This document shows positions 7,885 through 16,997 of a stretch of 64,000 nt of DNA, piece after piece. This DNA comes from Neopararhizobium haloflavum (GTDB lineage: Bacteria > Pseudomonadota > Alphaproteobacteria > Rhizobiales > Rhizobiaceae), in assembly GCF_002750855.1 (NCBI RefSeq), contig NZ_NWUC01000001.1, positions 774,666 through 838,665 of the forward strand. Reading direction: 5' to 3'. Position numbers and translations under genes: made by a program. The notes beneath the pieces are model-generated. The model did not search any database, was not told the DNA's origin, and saw only the letters and a program-made list of their open reading frames with translations. Within the stretch, counting starts at the first letter, position 1. Each line of letters starts with the position of its first letter.

Positions 7885-8949
7885 TCAGCGCCTGCGGGGA
7901 TTTCCGCCAACCGTCTCGTGGCATCGAAGGAACCTGGCAACGTCCTCGGGTGCGAGTTGCACCCGAACGCCCGCCCGAAGCGCATCGATGCCGAGCCGCC
8001 GAAGATCCTCGTTGAAGTCCCCGAGCGCCGGCGACAGCGGGATGGCCTCTATCCCTTCGGCGTTCGCCCTTTCGGTCAGCATGTTCTGCGCGCCGTCGCC
8101 TGCCTGATCGTTGTCGCGGACGATGTACAGCCGCCGCAGAGCCGGCGGGAACCGGATGGCGGCGAGATGCGCCGCGGAGAGAGCGGGCGCCATTGCCATA
8201 TCGGGTAAGATCTGCCGGAGCGACAGCATGGTCTCGATGCCTTCGCCTGCGGCCATCACGCTGCCGGGCACGCCGATGCGGACGGCATGACCGAGCAGAT
8301 CGCCCATCGCCTTGCGCTGCGTGTCGATCGGGGCCTTGTCCGCGCCGTCCGGCGCGAGCCAGGTGCGGTGCGCGCCCGTGATCCTGGCATCGAGATCGGT
8401 GACGGCGGCGATCATCGCGGGCCATGTTTCGGTCGGGCCATCGTCGGGCCTGTAATAGCAGCGTGGATGGAAACGCAGGCTGCCGGTTCCGTGCAGAAGC
8501 GTAATGCCGCGTCCACCAAGATACGTCTCCACGACGGTGCCGGCGATCGGCAGCGCCATCGCGAAGAGCCGTCGTGCGGCCTCGGCCGATCCCGATGGGG
8601 CTTGAGCAAAACCGCGCCGTGATGCTGCCTGTTCAGGCTCGGGATGCGGCAGGCTGAGAAAGGCGCGTGCCTCTTCGGCGACATCGGTGAAGTCGAGGAG
8701 ACCGAGTGATTCACGGATGACGTCGAGAAGATCGCCATGTTCGCCGGTGGCGGCGTCGGTCCATTTGCCAGCGCGCCCTTTGGGACTGTCCTTGAGCCGG
8801 ATGAACATCGAGCGGCCCTTGGTGTTGCGGACATCGCCGACCTGCCAGTAATTGCCTTGGCGCCGACCGTTCGAGAGATAGAGGCGGCAAACCGCCTCGG
8901 CCTGTCGGCCGAGACGATGCGCCAGATCGGATGCGCTGAGACGCGCCAT
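7885..8949 (-). CDS. Toprim-domain protein (DNA primase-like, DUF7146 type)
   Basis: A 354-residue protein. The N-terminal part resembles the zinc-free primase-like region of ICE proteins (RRQGNYWQVGDVRNTKGRSM, DLLDVIRESLGL). The C-terminal Toprim fold shows VMAAGEGIETMLSLRQ (catalytic Glu) and LYIVRDNDQAG (DxD). It may prime or remodel DNA during element replication or transfer. The start overlaps the stop of the strawberry-notch gene as TGATG, so the two are co-translated. Frames further upstream of 8949 lie inside that gene and are not coding. Confidence 0.75.
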   Translation of the reverse strand: MARLSASDLAHRLGRQAEAVCRLYLSNGRRQGNYWQVGDVRNTKGRSMFIRLKDSPKGRAGKWTDAATGEHGDLLDVIRESLGLLDFTDVAEEARAFLSLPHPEPEQAASRRGFAQAPSGSAEAARRLFAMALPIAGTVVETYLGGRGITLLHGTGSLRFHPRCYYRPDDGPTETWPAMIAAVTDLDARITGAHRTWLAPDGADKAPIDTQRKAMGDLLGHAVRIGVPGSVMAAGEGIETMLSLRQILPDMAMAPALSAAHLAAIRFPPALRRLYIVRDNDQAGDGAQNMLTERANAEGIEAIPLSPALGDFNEDLRRLGIDALRAGVRVQLAPEDVARFLRCHETVGGNPRRR

Positions 8950-11900
8950 CACGCGGCCTCGCGTTCGCTGATGCGCTCGACCGGATAGGCGTCGAGCAGC
9001 TTGCCGAGGATGGCCGGACCGGAGGCGTCGACCGGCACGAAGAAGCGCAGCTTCCACGAGATGATCTCACCGAACAGGCCATAGGCACGCAGCCGGTCGC
9101 GCATGGCTTCGGTGAAGCCCGACAGCTCGATACGGTTCGCCCCCATGACGCGCGCGCGACGAAGCTGGAGCCCTTCGGCAAGGTCGAGGATGGTGCGGCC
9201 GTCTACCAGAGCGGCATAGGCGTCCTCGCTGCCGAGGCTGGTCGTTCCAGTCGAAGTGGCGTTCGCGGCCCAGGCGGGCGAGACGCGGCGGCCAATGACG
9301 CGTTCTCCGTCATCGGTCTGAAGCCGATAGACCCGCGTCGACTCGTTCGGCAGCCGCTTCCATACTGGCAGGAGCAATCCGCTTACCATGTGGATCGTGC
9401 CCTCGGTGAAGGCGGGCACCTCGTCGACTTCGCGCCGCCAGGCGGCCGCGAACGTATCGTGATCCGCTTCCTGCCAATGGCTGTCCGCCATCATGGCGAT
9501 GGTCGCGTGATGCTGCTCCATCGGCCGTACCAGTCGAATACGCCGTTCGATCTCGCCATCGTCAAGCATGATGGACGGCGCCGGAGCCTGAACGGCGGCG
9601 CGGCCCGAACGTGCGTTGACGAGCAACCGGGCCTGCGCGTCGTTGAGCCAGCCGAGCGCGGCATCGAGCAGCATCGGACGGTTGCGGCGGCGCTCGGTGA
9701 TGGTGAGCAGGCGGGTCTGCGCGCCGGTTGCCGGGTGCGTGTAGATGGTCGCGCGCTCGGTGACGACGAAGCTCTCCGCCGTTAGCGTCTCCAGCCCGAC
9801 GTCATAGACGCCGCTGGCAATGGCCCCGGCCACCTTGGCGTCGAGCAGTTGCTCGAAGGCGGTGAAGAGGATGCCTTGCAGCTCGATGGTGAGCGCCAGC
9901 AACCTGTTCAGGAAGGTGGTGATCGGCGGCAACTCGTCCTTGATGCCGCCTGCGTCCATCAGCTTCAGACCGGTCGCTGACTCGAAGCGTTGGAGAGAGC
10001 AACCCTCCACCTTGCCGCGCACGATCAGGAGATAGAGCTGGCGCAGCGCATCGCGGGCGTAGCTCGATTCCAGGTTGTCCTCGGGCCGGAACAGGCCTTG
10101 GCCGCCGGTCTGGCGCTGGCCGCGGGTGATCGCGCCGAGCGTATCGAGCCGGCGTGCGATCGTGGACAGGAAGCGCTTCTCGGCTTTGACGTTCGTGGCG
10201 ATCGGGCGGAACAGCGGAGGCTGCGCCTGGTTGGTGCGGTTGGTGCGGCCGAGGCCCTGAATGGCGGCGTCGGCCTTCCATCCCGGTTCCAGCAGGTAAT
10301 GCACTCGCAGGCGCCGGTTCTTCGCCGACAGCTCGGCGTGATAGCTGCGGCCGGTGCCGCCGGCGTCGCTGAACACGAGGATGCGCTTCAGGTCGTCCAT
10401 GAAGGCGGCGGTTTCGGCGAGGTTGGCAGACGGCGTCCGGTTCTCGACGGCGAAGCGTTCGCCCTTGCGGACGATCCGCCGGGAGCGGCCCGTCACCTCG
10501 GCCACCATGTCGGTGCCGAAGCGCTGCACGACCTGGTCGAGCGCGCCCGGAACCGGCGGCAGGGACGCGAGACGTTCGATCAACTCGTCACGACGCGCGA
10601 CGGCTTCGCGGCTCTCGACGGGCTGGCCATCACGATAGACGGGACTCGACGACAGATTGCCCTCGCCATCCGTGAACGGCTCGTAGAGCTGGACAGGGAA
10701 GGAATGGGCCAGATAGTCCAGAACATATTCGCGCGGCGTGATGTCGACACGAACGTCGTTCCAGTCCTCGGTGGGGATCTCGGCCAGACGACGTTCCATC
10801 AGAGCCTCGCCCGTCGAGACGATCTGCACGACGGCGGCGTGGCCATCCTCGAGATCGCGCTCGATCGAACGGATCAGCGTCGGGGTCTTCATCGAGGTGA
10901 GCAGATGGCCAAAGAAGCGCTGCTTGGCGCTCTCGAAGGCCGAACGGGCAGCGGACTTGGCCTGCCTGTTCAACGTGCCGTCGTTGCCGGTGATGTTGGC
11001 GGCTTGCATCGCCGCGTCGAGATGATTGTGGATGACGGCGAACGCGCCGGCATAGGCATCGTAGATATCTCGCTGATTATCGGTCAGCGCGTGCTCGATC
11101 AGTTCATATTCCACGCCATCGTAGGACAGCGAACGGGCGGTGTAGAGCCCGAGCGAACGCAGGTCGCGGGCGAGCACCTCCATGGCGGCGACGCCGCCTT
11201 CCTCGATCGCCTCCACGAATTCCGCACGAGTGGCGAAGGGGAAATCCTCGCCGCCCCACATGCCGAGCCGCTGGGCATAGGCGAGATTGTGGACGGTGGT
11301 CGCGCCGGTCGCGGAGACATAGATGACGCGCGCGCTCGGCAGGGCGTGCTGGAGCCGCAGGCCGGCGCGTCCCTGCTGCGAGGCGGCCGCGTCGCCGCGT
11401 TCTCCCTTGCCGCCTGCGGCGTTGGCCATGGCGTGGCTTTCGTCGAAAATGATCACTCCGTCGAAATCGGCGCCCAACCAATCGACGATCTGGCGGACGC
11501 GCGAAACCTTCTCACCACGATCGTCGGAGCGCAGCGTGGCGTAGGTTGCAAATAGCACGCCTTCGGACAGCGTGATCGGCTTGCCCTGCGGGAAGCGCGA
11601 CAGCGGCGTGACCAGCAGGCGCTCCATGCCAAGCGCAGACCAATCGCGCTGCGCATCCTCGATCAGCTTGTCGGACTTGCTGATCCAGACCGCTTTGCGG
11701 CGCCCACGCAGCCAGTTGTCGAGGATAATGCCGGCGGACTGACGGCCTTTCCCGGCGCCGGTGCCGTCGCCGAGCATGAAGCCGCGCCGGAAGCGCACGG
11801 TGTTCTCGGCGTCGGCCGGGGCCGCCTGCACGAGATCGAAGGTGGCATCGACCGTCCACGATCCAGCGAGAAAGTCGCAATGGGCTTCGCCCGCGTAGAT

Positions 11901-13256
11901 GACGGTTTCGAGCTGGGCGTCCGATAGCACGCCGACGATGTTTGTCGGCAGCATCGGCCGATAGGTGGGCCTGGGCGGCGCGATGCTCGCCATGGCCGCC
12001 GATTGTACAAGCTTGGTCGGGTGCGCTTGCGCGCCGGAAATGCGGATCGACTGCAATCCGTATTCTTCATAGATCGCGTCGGTCAGATGCGCGCCCTCGG
12101 GCGGCGTCCAGTCCATGGTGTCGTAGGCGAGTTCGACGCCCGCCGGGTCGATGGACGAAGGCGCGGCCGGACGCGCGGTTGCCGCCCGCGCGAGATAGCC
12201 GCGCACGGTGCGGGGCGCTGAGCGCGAAACAAGTGGCGTGATGTCGGGCAGAGATACCGGCAGGCGCGGTGGAACCTGAGCCTCGATCCATGCGAGCAGC
12301 GTGGCGACGTCGGGCGCGAGGCCGCCGGATGCCGGGAACATGGCCGGGTCTTCGGCCGGCAGCTTGTCGATAACGGTGAGCCGCGTCTCGATGGTCGTGC
12401 CGTGCCTGGCATAAACCGAGCCGTCGATCGTCGCTGTGAAGACGAGGCGACCGCGCTCCTGAAGCCGGACGAAGGCGTCGCGCCAGGCGGGTTGCTCGGG
12501 ACCGAAATTCGCCCCGGTGATCGTGACCAGCCGCCCGCCATTGGCGAGCCGCGCCAGAGCCGAGGCGACATGGCGATGGGCGGCGTCGGCCATCCGGCCG
12601 GAGACGTGCGCCATTACCGAGAATGGCGGGTTCATCAGGACGACGGAGGGAACGGCGCTGGCGGCGAGGTGATCGTCGATCTGGGCAGCGTCGACGCGCG
12701 TGAGGTGACAAGCCGGAAAGAGAGCGGCGAGCAGATCGGCGCGGGTTTCGGCCAGCTCGTTGAGAAGGAGCGAACCGCCGGTGATCTCAGCGAGGATCGC
12801 AAGGAGGCCCGTGCCGGCTGAAGGCTCCAGTACGATGTCGCGCGGCGTGATCGAGGCGGCGGCGATGGCGGCAAGGCTGAGTGGGACCGGCGTCGAGAAT
12901 TGCTGGAGCGCCTGGCTTTCTTCGGAGCGGCGGGAGTGCGTCGGCAGGAGGCCGGTGATTTTCGACAGAGCGGCAAGCCGTGCAGCCGGAGTGTCGGCTT
13001 TACGGAAAAGCGCACGTCCGTATTTGCGCAGGAACAGGACGGTCGCACATTCGCAGGCTTCATAAGCCGACTTCCAGTCCCAGACGCCGGTCGCGTCGGA
13101 GGTGCCGAAGGTGATCTCCATGGCGGCGCGGAGACTGGCGGCATCGACCCGCTGGCCGCGTTCGAGGAGGGCGAGAAGTCGATGCGCGGCGGCGATGATG
13201 GCGGACGCACGAGCGATGGGCGCGGCCGGAACGGCCACGGGAGACAGGATGTTCAT
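8949..13256 (-). CDS. Strawberry-notch-like helicase with N-terminal methyltransferase-like domain
   Basis: A 1435-residue protein. Residues about 130-300 show methyltransferase motifs: DIVLEPSAGTGLLAILAE for the AdoMet loop and VLMNPPFSV for the N6-adenine catalytic NPPF. Residues about 480-1150 form a superfamily 2 helicase: Walker A in GDGTGAGKGRQSAG, a DExH box in VIIFDESHAMANA, and a C-terminal half with AAIQGLGRTNRTNQAQPPLF. Proteins of this type are standard in large conjugative elements and have been proposed to act in DNA processing or in protecting incoming DNA. The ATG at 13256 follows a GAGG; the frame upstream to 13373 runs through a repeated leader and is not used. It is the head of an operon with the Toprim gene. 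Confidence 0.8.
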   Translation of the reverse strand: MNILSPVAVPAAPIARASAIIAAAHRLLALLERGQRVDAASLRAAMEITFGTSDATGVWDWKSAYEACECATVLFLRKYGRALFRKADTPAARLAALSKITGLLPTHSRRSEESQALQQFSTPVPLSLAAIAAASITPRDIVLEPSAGTGLLAILAEITGGSLLLNELAETRADLLAALFPACHLTRVDAAQIDDHLAASAVPSVVLMNPPFSVMAHVSGRMADAAHRHVASALARLANGGRLVTITGANFGPEQPAWRDAFVRLQERGRLVFTATIDGSVYARHGTTIETRLTVIDKLPAEDPAMFPASGGLAPDVATLLAWIEAQVPPRLPVSLPDITPLVSRSAPRTVRGYLARAATARPAAPSSIDPAGVELAYDTMDWTPPEGAHLTDAIYEEYGLQSIRISGAQAHPTKLVQSAAMASIAPPRPTYRPMLPTNIVGVLSDAQLETVIYAGEAHCDFLAGSWTVDATFDLVQAAPADAENTVRFRRGFMLGDGTGAGKGRQSAGIILDNWLRGRRKAVWISKSDKLIEDAQRDWSALGMERLLVTPLSRFPQGKPITLSEGVLFATYATLRSDDRGEKVSRVRQIVDWLGADFDGVIIFDESHAMANAAGGKGERGDAAASQQGRAGLRLQHALPSARVIYVSATGATTVHNLAYAQRLGMWGGEDFPFATRAEFVEAIEEGGVAAMEVLARDLRSLGLYTARSLSYDGVEYELIEHALTDNQRDIYDAYAGAFAVIHNHLDAAMQAANITGNDGTLNRQAKSAARSAFESAKQRFFGHLLTSMKTPTLIRSIERDLEDGHAAVVQIVSTGEALMERRLAEIPTEDWNDVRVDITPREYVLDYLAHSFPVQLYEPFTDGEGNLSSSPVYRDGQPVESREAVARRDELIERLASLPPVPGALDQVVQRFGTDMVAEVTGRSRRIVRKGERFAVENRTPSANLAETAAFMDDLKRILVFSDAGGTGRSYHAELSAKNRRLRVHYLLEPGWKADAAIQGLGRTNRTNQAQPPLFRPIATNVKAEKRFLSTIARRLDTLGAITRGQRQTGGQGLFRPEDNLESSYARDALRQLYLLIVRGKVEGCSLQRFESATGLKLMDAGGIKDELPPITTFLNRLLALTIELQGILFTAFEQLLDAKVAGAIASGVYDVGLETLTAESFVVTERATIYTHPATGAQTRLLTITERRRNRPMLLDAALGWLNDAQARLLVNARSGRAAVQAPAPSIMLDDGEIERRIRLVRPMEQHHATIAMMADSHWQEADHDTFAAAWRREVDEVPAFTEGTIHMVSGLLLPVWKRLPNESTRVYRLQTDDGERVIGRRVSPAWAANATSTGTTSLGSEDAYAALVDGRTILDLAEGLQLRRARVMGANRIELSGFTEAMRDRLRAYGLFGEIISWKLRFFVPVDASGPAILGKLLDAYPVERISEREAA

Positions 13257-13360
13257 GACCTGGAACCTCGGGAGAGCGTGAAGGGGAAGCTCGAACGGCG
13301 CTCTCTCTCGACCGCCCGGACACGCCCGTCCCGGCGACCCTCTCACTCTCGAGACGCCGC
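13257..13360 (-). repeat. Repeated leader, copy 1 (upstream of the helicase gene)
   Basis: On the plus strand the block TCTCTCTCGACC...CACGCCCGTCCCGGCGACC...CTCTCACTCTCGAGACGCC occurs just upstream of the helicase gene. The same pattern, CTCTCTCGACC...ACCCGTCACG...CGCCCTCTCACTCT, is found before the ParB gene and the ArdC gene. All three lie directly upstream of minus-strand genes, so they are probably shared promoter or leader sequences. Confidence 0.6.
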
Positions 13361-13372
13361 TTCCCGGTGGCA

Positions 13373-13411
13373 TGAAAAAAGCGCCCCGACCGAGCGGCAG
13401 GGGCGCTTTGA
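13373..13411 (-). terminator. Rho-independent terminator after the 96-residue gene
   Basis: On the minus strand AAAGCGCCCC and GGGGCGCTTT pair around a 12-base loop, and the second arm runs into a T tract (TTTTTT). It lies 11 bases past the stop of the gene ending at 13422 and separates that operon from the helicase leader. Confidence 0.8.
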
Positions 13412-13421
13412 GACGTCAGTT

Positions 13422-13712
13422 TCAGTGTCCGTCCGCGATCTCGCTGGCGATGAGCGCGCGGGCCTTGCGGATCAAGTCATTGCCGCTGGCGTCGATGTGG
13501 CCGAAGAACCGGACGCGTGCGCCGTTCGCGGTCCAATCGGCATAGGCGCAATATTCACGGGCCTCGGACCGGACGGCGCGCATGTCGCTCGCCCAATGGG
13601 GTTTGGGCTCGATGACGACGGTGATGCCGTCTCTGGTCTCGGGCCAGGGCAGCGACCGTTTGGTTGGCGGCTGGTCGCGATCCGCCGCGTAGATGGCGTC
13701 GATATCCATCAT
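13422..13712 (-). CDS. Conserved hypothetical ICE protein (96 aa)
   Basis: Begins MMDIDAIYAADRDQPPTKRS and contains DGITVVIEPKPHWASDMRAV and VRFFGHIDASGNDLIRKARA. No signal peptide, membrane segment or known catalytic motif. The ATG at 13712 follows GGGAG by seven bases. It overlaps the upstream gene by four bases and is the last gene of a tight minus-strand set ending in a terminator. Function unknown. Confidence 0.65.
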   Translation of the reverse strand: MMDIDAIYAADRDQPPTKRSLPWPETRDGITVVIEPKPHWASDMRAVRSEAREYCAYADWTANGARVRFFGHIDASGNDLIRKARALIASEIADGH

Positions 13713-13975
13713 GGCGCTTCTCCCGGTGCGTCCGGATGCACGAAGCCGCCAGGATCGTCGGGATCGGGCGGCAGATAGGCGTCATAAGGGTTGCCGTCGG
13801 CGAGGTGGCCGAAGGGGGTGAAGACATAATCGCCGGCGTCCCGCCCCACCGCGCAGATGACGTAGCGCGGAATGCCGGTCGCGACGTCGAGGCACTCCAT
13901 GAGCGCGAGGTTGCCGTCGCCTGCGGCGCGCAGCAGGGTCTGGAAATTGGTCCGGGCGAAAGAGGGGATGCTCAT
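13709..13975 (-). CDS. DUF6117-like conserved protein (88 aa)
   Basis: Begins MSIPSFARTNFQTLLRAAGD and continues GNLALMECLDVATGIPRYVI and YVFTPFGHLADGNPYDAYLP, a strongly conserved pattern in alphaproteobacterial mobile elements that I associate with DUF6117. The role is unknown. It overlaps both neighbours by four bases (ATGA-type), so it is translationally coupled within the 13422-14388 operon. Confidence 0.65.
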   Translation of the reverse strand: MSIPSFARTNFQTLLRAAGDGNLALMECLDVATGIPRYVICAVGRDAGDYVFTPFGHLADGNPYDAYLPPDPDDPGGFVHPDAPGEAP

Positions 13976-14388
13976 ATCCGGTCTCCCTCGTCGGCGGTGG
14001 TCTCGGCGAGCCAGCCATCGGTGGAGATCCAATCTACGGTTTCACCGGTGGCGAGATCGACGACGTACGCGCCGCCGCCGAAGCTGTCGAGCCGGGGTTT
14101 CGAGCAGGTATTGGCGTATTGGAAACCCCACGGGCCGGTCAGTCCGAATTCGGCGGCGCAGCGCTTCACGAACTGGATCAGTCGTTCGGAGTCTCCAGTC
14201 TCATCATCTCGCATCCAGAGCTCGGCGCCGCCATGCTCGGGCTGGATCGAGAGGAGGAAGCCTTCGGAGGGCGATTCCTCCGATACGCCGTCCTCCGACA
14301 GGCGATTGTAGAGGTCGAGCGCGCGGGCGGCGTTCTCGGGCGTGCCGACGTTGAGCAGGCACGAGAAATGGGTGAAATAGTCGGCCAT
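13972..14388 (-). CDS. Conserved hypothetical protein (138 aa)
   Basis: A soluble acidic protein: MADYFTHFSCLLNVGTPENA, RALDLYNRLSEDGVSEESPS, LWMRDDETGDSERLIQFVKR, then WGFQYANTCSKPRLDSFGGG and YVVDLATGETVDWISTDGWL. No motif points to an enzyme. It is the first gene of the three-gene operon 13422-14388 and lies just downstream of a terminator hairpin at 14405-14432. Its usual company is ICE replication and partition genes; no function is known to me. Confidence 0.65.
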   Translation of the reverse strand: MADYFTHFSCLLNVGTPENAARALDLYNRLSEDGVSEESPSEGFLLSIQPEHGGAELWMRDDETGDSERLIQFVKRCAAEFGLTGPWGFQYANTCSKPRLDSFGGGAYVVDLATGETVDWISTDGWLAETTADEGDRI

Positions 14389-14404
14389 GACAGGCTCCTG
14401 AAAA

Positions 14405-14432
14405 CGAAAAGCCCGGCGCGGGGCCGGGCTTG
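14405..14432 (-). terminator. Rho-independent terminator after the 73-residue gene
   Basis: On the minus strand AAGCCCGGC and GCCGGGCTT pair around a short loop, followed by TTCGTTTTC. It lies about 25 bases past the stop of the gene ending at 14458. Confidence 0.7.
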
Positions 14433-14457
14433 CGGTGGATAGAAGGAATCGGTCGGA

Positions 14458-14679
14458 TCAATAGCCAAACCGCCACGATGGCCAGGGCTGACCATCGTCG
14501 GCTGCGGCAACGGCTGCGGCGAGATAATCCGCGTCGCCTTCGACGACGGTAGGATCGCGCACGGGCGTCTCGTCGATCACGGTGACACAGGTCACGCGAT
14601 GATCCTCCACCTCGACGTGAATGGGGACGAGGTATTGGAACACGACGCGCCGACCGGCGGAATGTTGATGGATGGTCAT
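14458..14679 (-). CDS. Small conserved hypothetical protein (73 aa)
   Basis: Begins MTIHQHSAGRRVVFQYLVPI and ends DDGQPWPSWRFGY. The ATG at 14679 has GGAG six bases upstream; frames starting further up (to 14739) overlap the ParB gene and look spurious. No domain is recognised. It lies directly downstream of parB and is probably co-transcribed with it. Confidence 0.6.
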   Translation of the reverse strand: MTIHQHSAGRRVVFQYLVPIHVEVEDHRVTCVTVIDETPVRDPTVVEGDADYLAAAVAAADDGQPWPSWRFGY

Positions 14680-14735
14680 GATGATCTCCGTGGAAAGGTG
14701 CGGAGAACAGCCGAAACCGCTCTCCGCCACGTTCG

Positions 14736-16847
14736 TCACTCGGCAGCGACAAGGGCGTGTTCGTCCCGGTCGGCATCGTCATCGTCTTCGGTGAGGAAGT
14801 CCGGCAGGGTGGCGTCTTCGCCAGCGTCGGTCTGGTCATTCGTGATGGGCTGATCCCCATCAAGCGACGCCAGACGCAGCGGTTCGGGGAGCCAGCCGGT
14901 TTCCGCCAGGAGGCGCTCGGCTTCCTTGGCCATGTCGCCCTTCTTCAGGTGATCGATGAGCTGGGCGGCACGCTCGCCAGCACCCTCACGGACGGCTTCG
15001 AGAATGCGGGGCTTGGTCACGCGGCCGAGATAGTTGCCGACCGTGGGCTTCCAGCCTGCCGATACCATGTCGAGCCCGGTCGCCCGCGCGAGACGATCGG
15101 CCTGCGCCAGGCGCACGTCGAGACCGTGATGGCTGACGCCCGAACCGGAATACGGATTCGGCCGCTCGAACAACGCGTTGACGCCGTAGCTGACGCAAAG
15201 GGCCAACAGGTCCATGCGCGTGCCGTCATCGAGATCTGTCAGCCAATCCCAGAGCGCCTGATCGTCAGCAGGGACATGATCGCCCCAGCGTTGGTGACGA
15301 TCGTTGACCGCCTGCGCGGAGGGGCTGTCCTTCAACTCCTCGGACTGGGCCGAGAAGTAGGTGTGGCGGACATTGGCCTCGAGGCAGCCGGTCGGGGCGG
15401 TATGCCGGAAGGTGTCGCTGACGAGCTTGTGAAGTAGCATCGTCATGGCGACGTGTGGATTTTCCGCCAGCGCATTGCGCAGCGCCAGGGTGCGATGGGC
15501 GGTCAGCTCGATGACGAGACGTTCGGGCAGCGGCTTGATGCCGTCATCCTCGTCGTCCTCCGGCTCTGCGGGTTTGCCGCCGATGGTGATGACCGCACGC
15601 TGGACGACCGGCACATCGGCCTCATCGCCCTCGGACGCCTCGGCGTCCGTTTCGGCTGCGTTCTCGTCCTCTGCGCGAACATGGCCACGGTCGATCGATA
15701 GCGAGCCGTCTGCGTCGATGCTGACGAAGACGCCGGCGATGGCGATCTCGGCCGGGTTGTAGCTGACCGGGCGCGTATCGAAGGCTTCGAGGGCGTGCTC
15801 GATTTCGCCGAGGCGCTGGTCGATCTCGTCGGGCAACTCTTCGGCTTGCGCATATTCGGATTCGATCCGGTCGTATTCCTCGCGCAAAGCCTCGTGGCTC
15901 GCGCGTTCATCGTCGGTCATATCGACCGTCGTCCCGCTGAGTTCACGAAGGCCATGGTTGTGGCCATACGGGAAGCTCACGGCGACCTCGATCCACTTCC
16001 AGCCTTCCTCGGCGACCTGGTCGGCGACGGTCTTCAGCTTCTCAGCCAACATGCGGTCGAGCAGGGCGGGATCCTGTAACCAGCCGCCATCGTCGGACTG
16101 GAACAGGTCGCGCAGCACGATGCCGCCGGCTGCCTCGTAGGTCTCGATGCCGACGAAGACGGCCCGCTTGTCGGAAGCGCGGACTGTGGTCTCGGTCAGC
16201 ATACGCCGGATCTGGTAGGGTTCCTTCTGCCAGCTATCCCTGATCGCTTCCCAGACCTGTTCCTGACGGGCATGGTCGGGGCCAACAGTGAAGGCCATGA
16301 GCTGTTCAAGCGTCATGCCGTCGTCGGCATAGATCTCTAGCAGCGCCGGCGAGACGGAAGCGAGACGCAGGCGCTGCTTTACCACGGTGGTGCTGACGAA
16401 GAAGGCGGCGGCGATGGCCTCCTCGGTCATGCCCTTGTCGTACATGGCCTGAAAAGCGCGGAACTGGTCGAGCGGATGGAGCGGCGCGCGTTCCACGTTC
16501 TCTGCCAGCGACACCTCATCAATCAGGATGTCGCTCGCAGCATCTCCCACGACGCAGGGAACCATAGCGGTCTTGCCCAAACGCTTCTGCTTCACGAGCA
16601 GTTCGAGCGCGCGATAGCGGCGACCGCCGGCGGGTACCTCGAACATGCCGGTCTCGGCGCCGTCGGCATCGAGGACCGGGCGGATATGCAGGCTCTGGAT
16701 GAGGCCGCGCCGGGTGATGGATTCGGCCATCTCCTCGATTGACACGCCGGCCTTGACCCGCCGGACGTTGGACTGGCTCAGCACCAGCTTGTTGAAGGGG
16801 ATGTCGCGCGCTGACGACAGGGTGATCTTTTGAACGGCAGTTGCCAT
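14736..16847 (-). CDS. ParB/RepB/Spo0J-family protein, large ICE type
   Basis: A 703-residue protein. Residues about 15-110 hold the ParB/Srx nuclease-like domain (IPFNKLVLSQSNVRRVKAGV, FEVPAGGRRYRALELLVKQK), followed by LAENVERAPLHPLDQFRAF and a HTH region (TEEAIAAAFFVSTTVVKQRL). The long C-terminal half is acidic. This is much longer than chromosomal ParB (about 300 residues) and typical of conjugative elements, where it is thought to help partition or regulate the element. The ATG at 16847 follows GGAG; a repeated leader precedes it. No parA is adjacent. Confidence 0.8.
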   Translation of the reverse strand: MATAVQKITLSSARDIPFNKLVLSQSNVRRVKAGVSIEEMAESITRRGLIQSLHIRPVLDADGAETGMFEVPAGGRRYRALELLVKQKRLGKTAMVPCVVGDAASDILIDEVSLAENVERAPLHPLDQFRAFQAMYDKGMTEEAIAAAFFVSTTVVKQRLRLASVSPALLEIYADDGMTLEQLMAFTVGPDHARQEQVWEAIRDSWQKEPYQIRRMLTETTVRASDKRAVFVGIETYEAAGGIVLRDLFQSDDGGWLQDPALLDRMLAEKLKTVADQVAEEGWKWIEVAVSFPYGHNHGLRELSGTTVDMTDDERASHEALREEYDRIESEYAQAEELPDEIDQRLGEIEHALEAFDTRPVSYNPAEIAIAGVFVSIDADGSLSIDRGHVRAEDENAAETDAEASEGDEADVPVVQRAVITIGGKPAEPEDDEDDGIKPLPERLVIELTAHRTLALRNALAENPHVAMTMLLHKLVSDTFRHTAPTGCLEANVRHTYFSAQSEELKDSPSAQAVNDRHQRWGDHVPADDQALWDWLTDLDDGTRMDLLALCVSYGVNALFERPNPYSGSGVSHHGLDVRLAQADRLARATGLDMVSAGWKPTVGNYLGRVTKPRILEAVREGAGERAAQLIDHLKKGDMAKEAERLLAETGWLPEPLRLASLDGDQPITNDQTDAGEDATLPDFLTEDDDDADRDEHALVAAE

Positions 16848-16945
16848 GACCTTGACTCCGCGACGGGCGCCAAGAGACTCTCTCTCGACCCTGACCCGTC
16901 ACGAAGCGAAGCGCCGCCCTCTCACTCTAAGAGGGCAGCGCCACG
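16848..16945 (-). repeat. Repeated leader, copy 2 (upstream of the ParB gene)
   Basis: Contains CGACGGGCGCCAAGAGACTC, TCTCTCGACC, CCCGTCACGAAG and CGCCCTCTCACTCT in that order on the plus strand, matching the order in the leader of the ArdC gene (17961-18045) and more loosely that of the helicase gene (13257-13360). The ribosome binding site lies inside the conserved CGCCCGTCGCGGAG on the coding strand. Confidence 0.65.
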
Positions 16946-16997
16946 GAGGCGGAAAGGCGTGAAGCCAGAAACCCTACGTTTTCGGTTTTTGGGAGGA

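Noticed and set aside
9990-11555. 521-codon plus-strand frame opposite the helicase gene
   Set aside because: It is antisense to conserved helicase motifs, has no domain, and its composition is that of a complementary-frame artefact.
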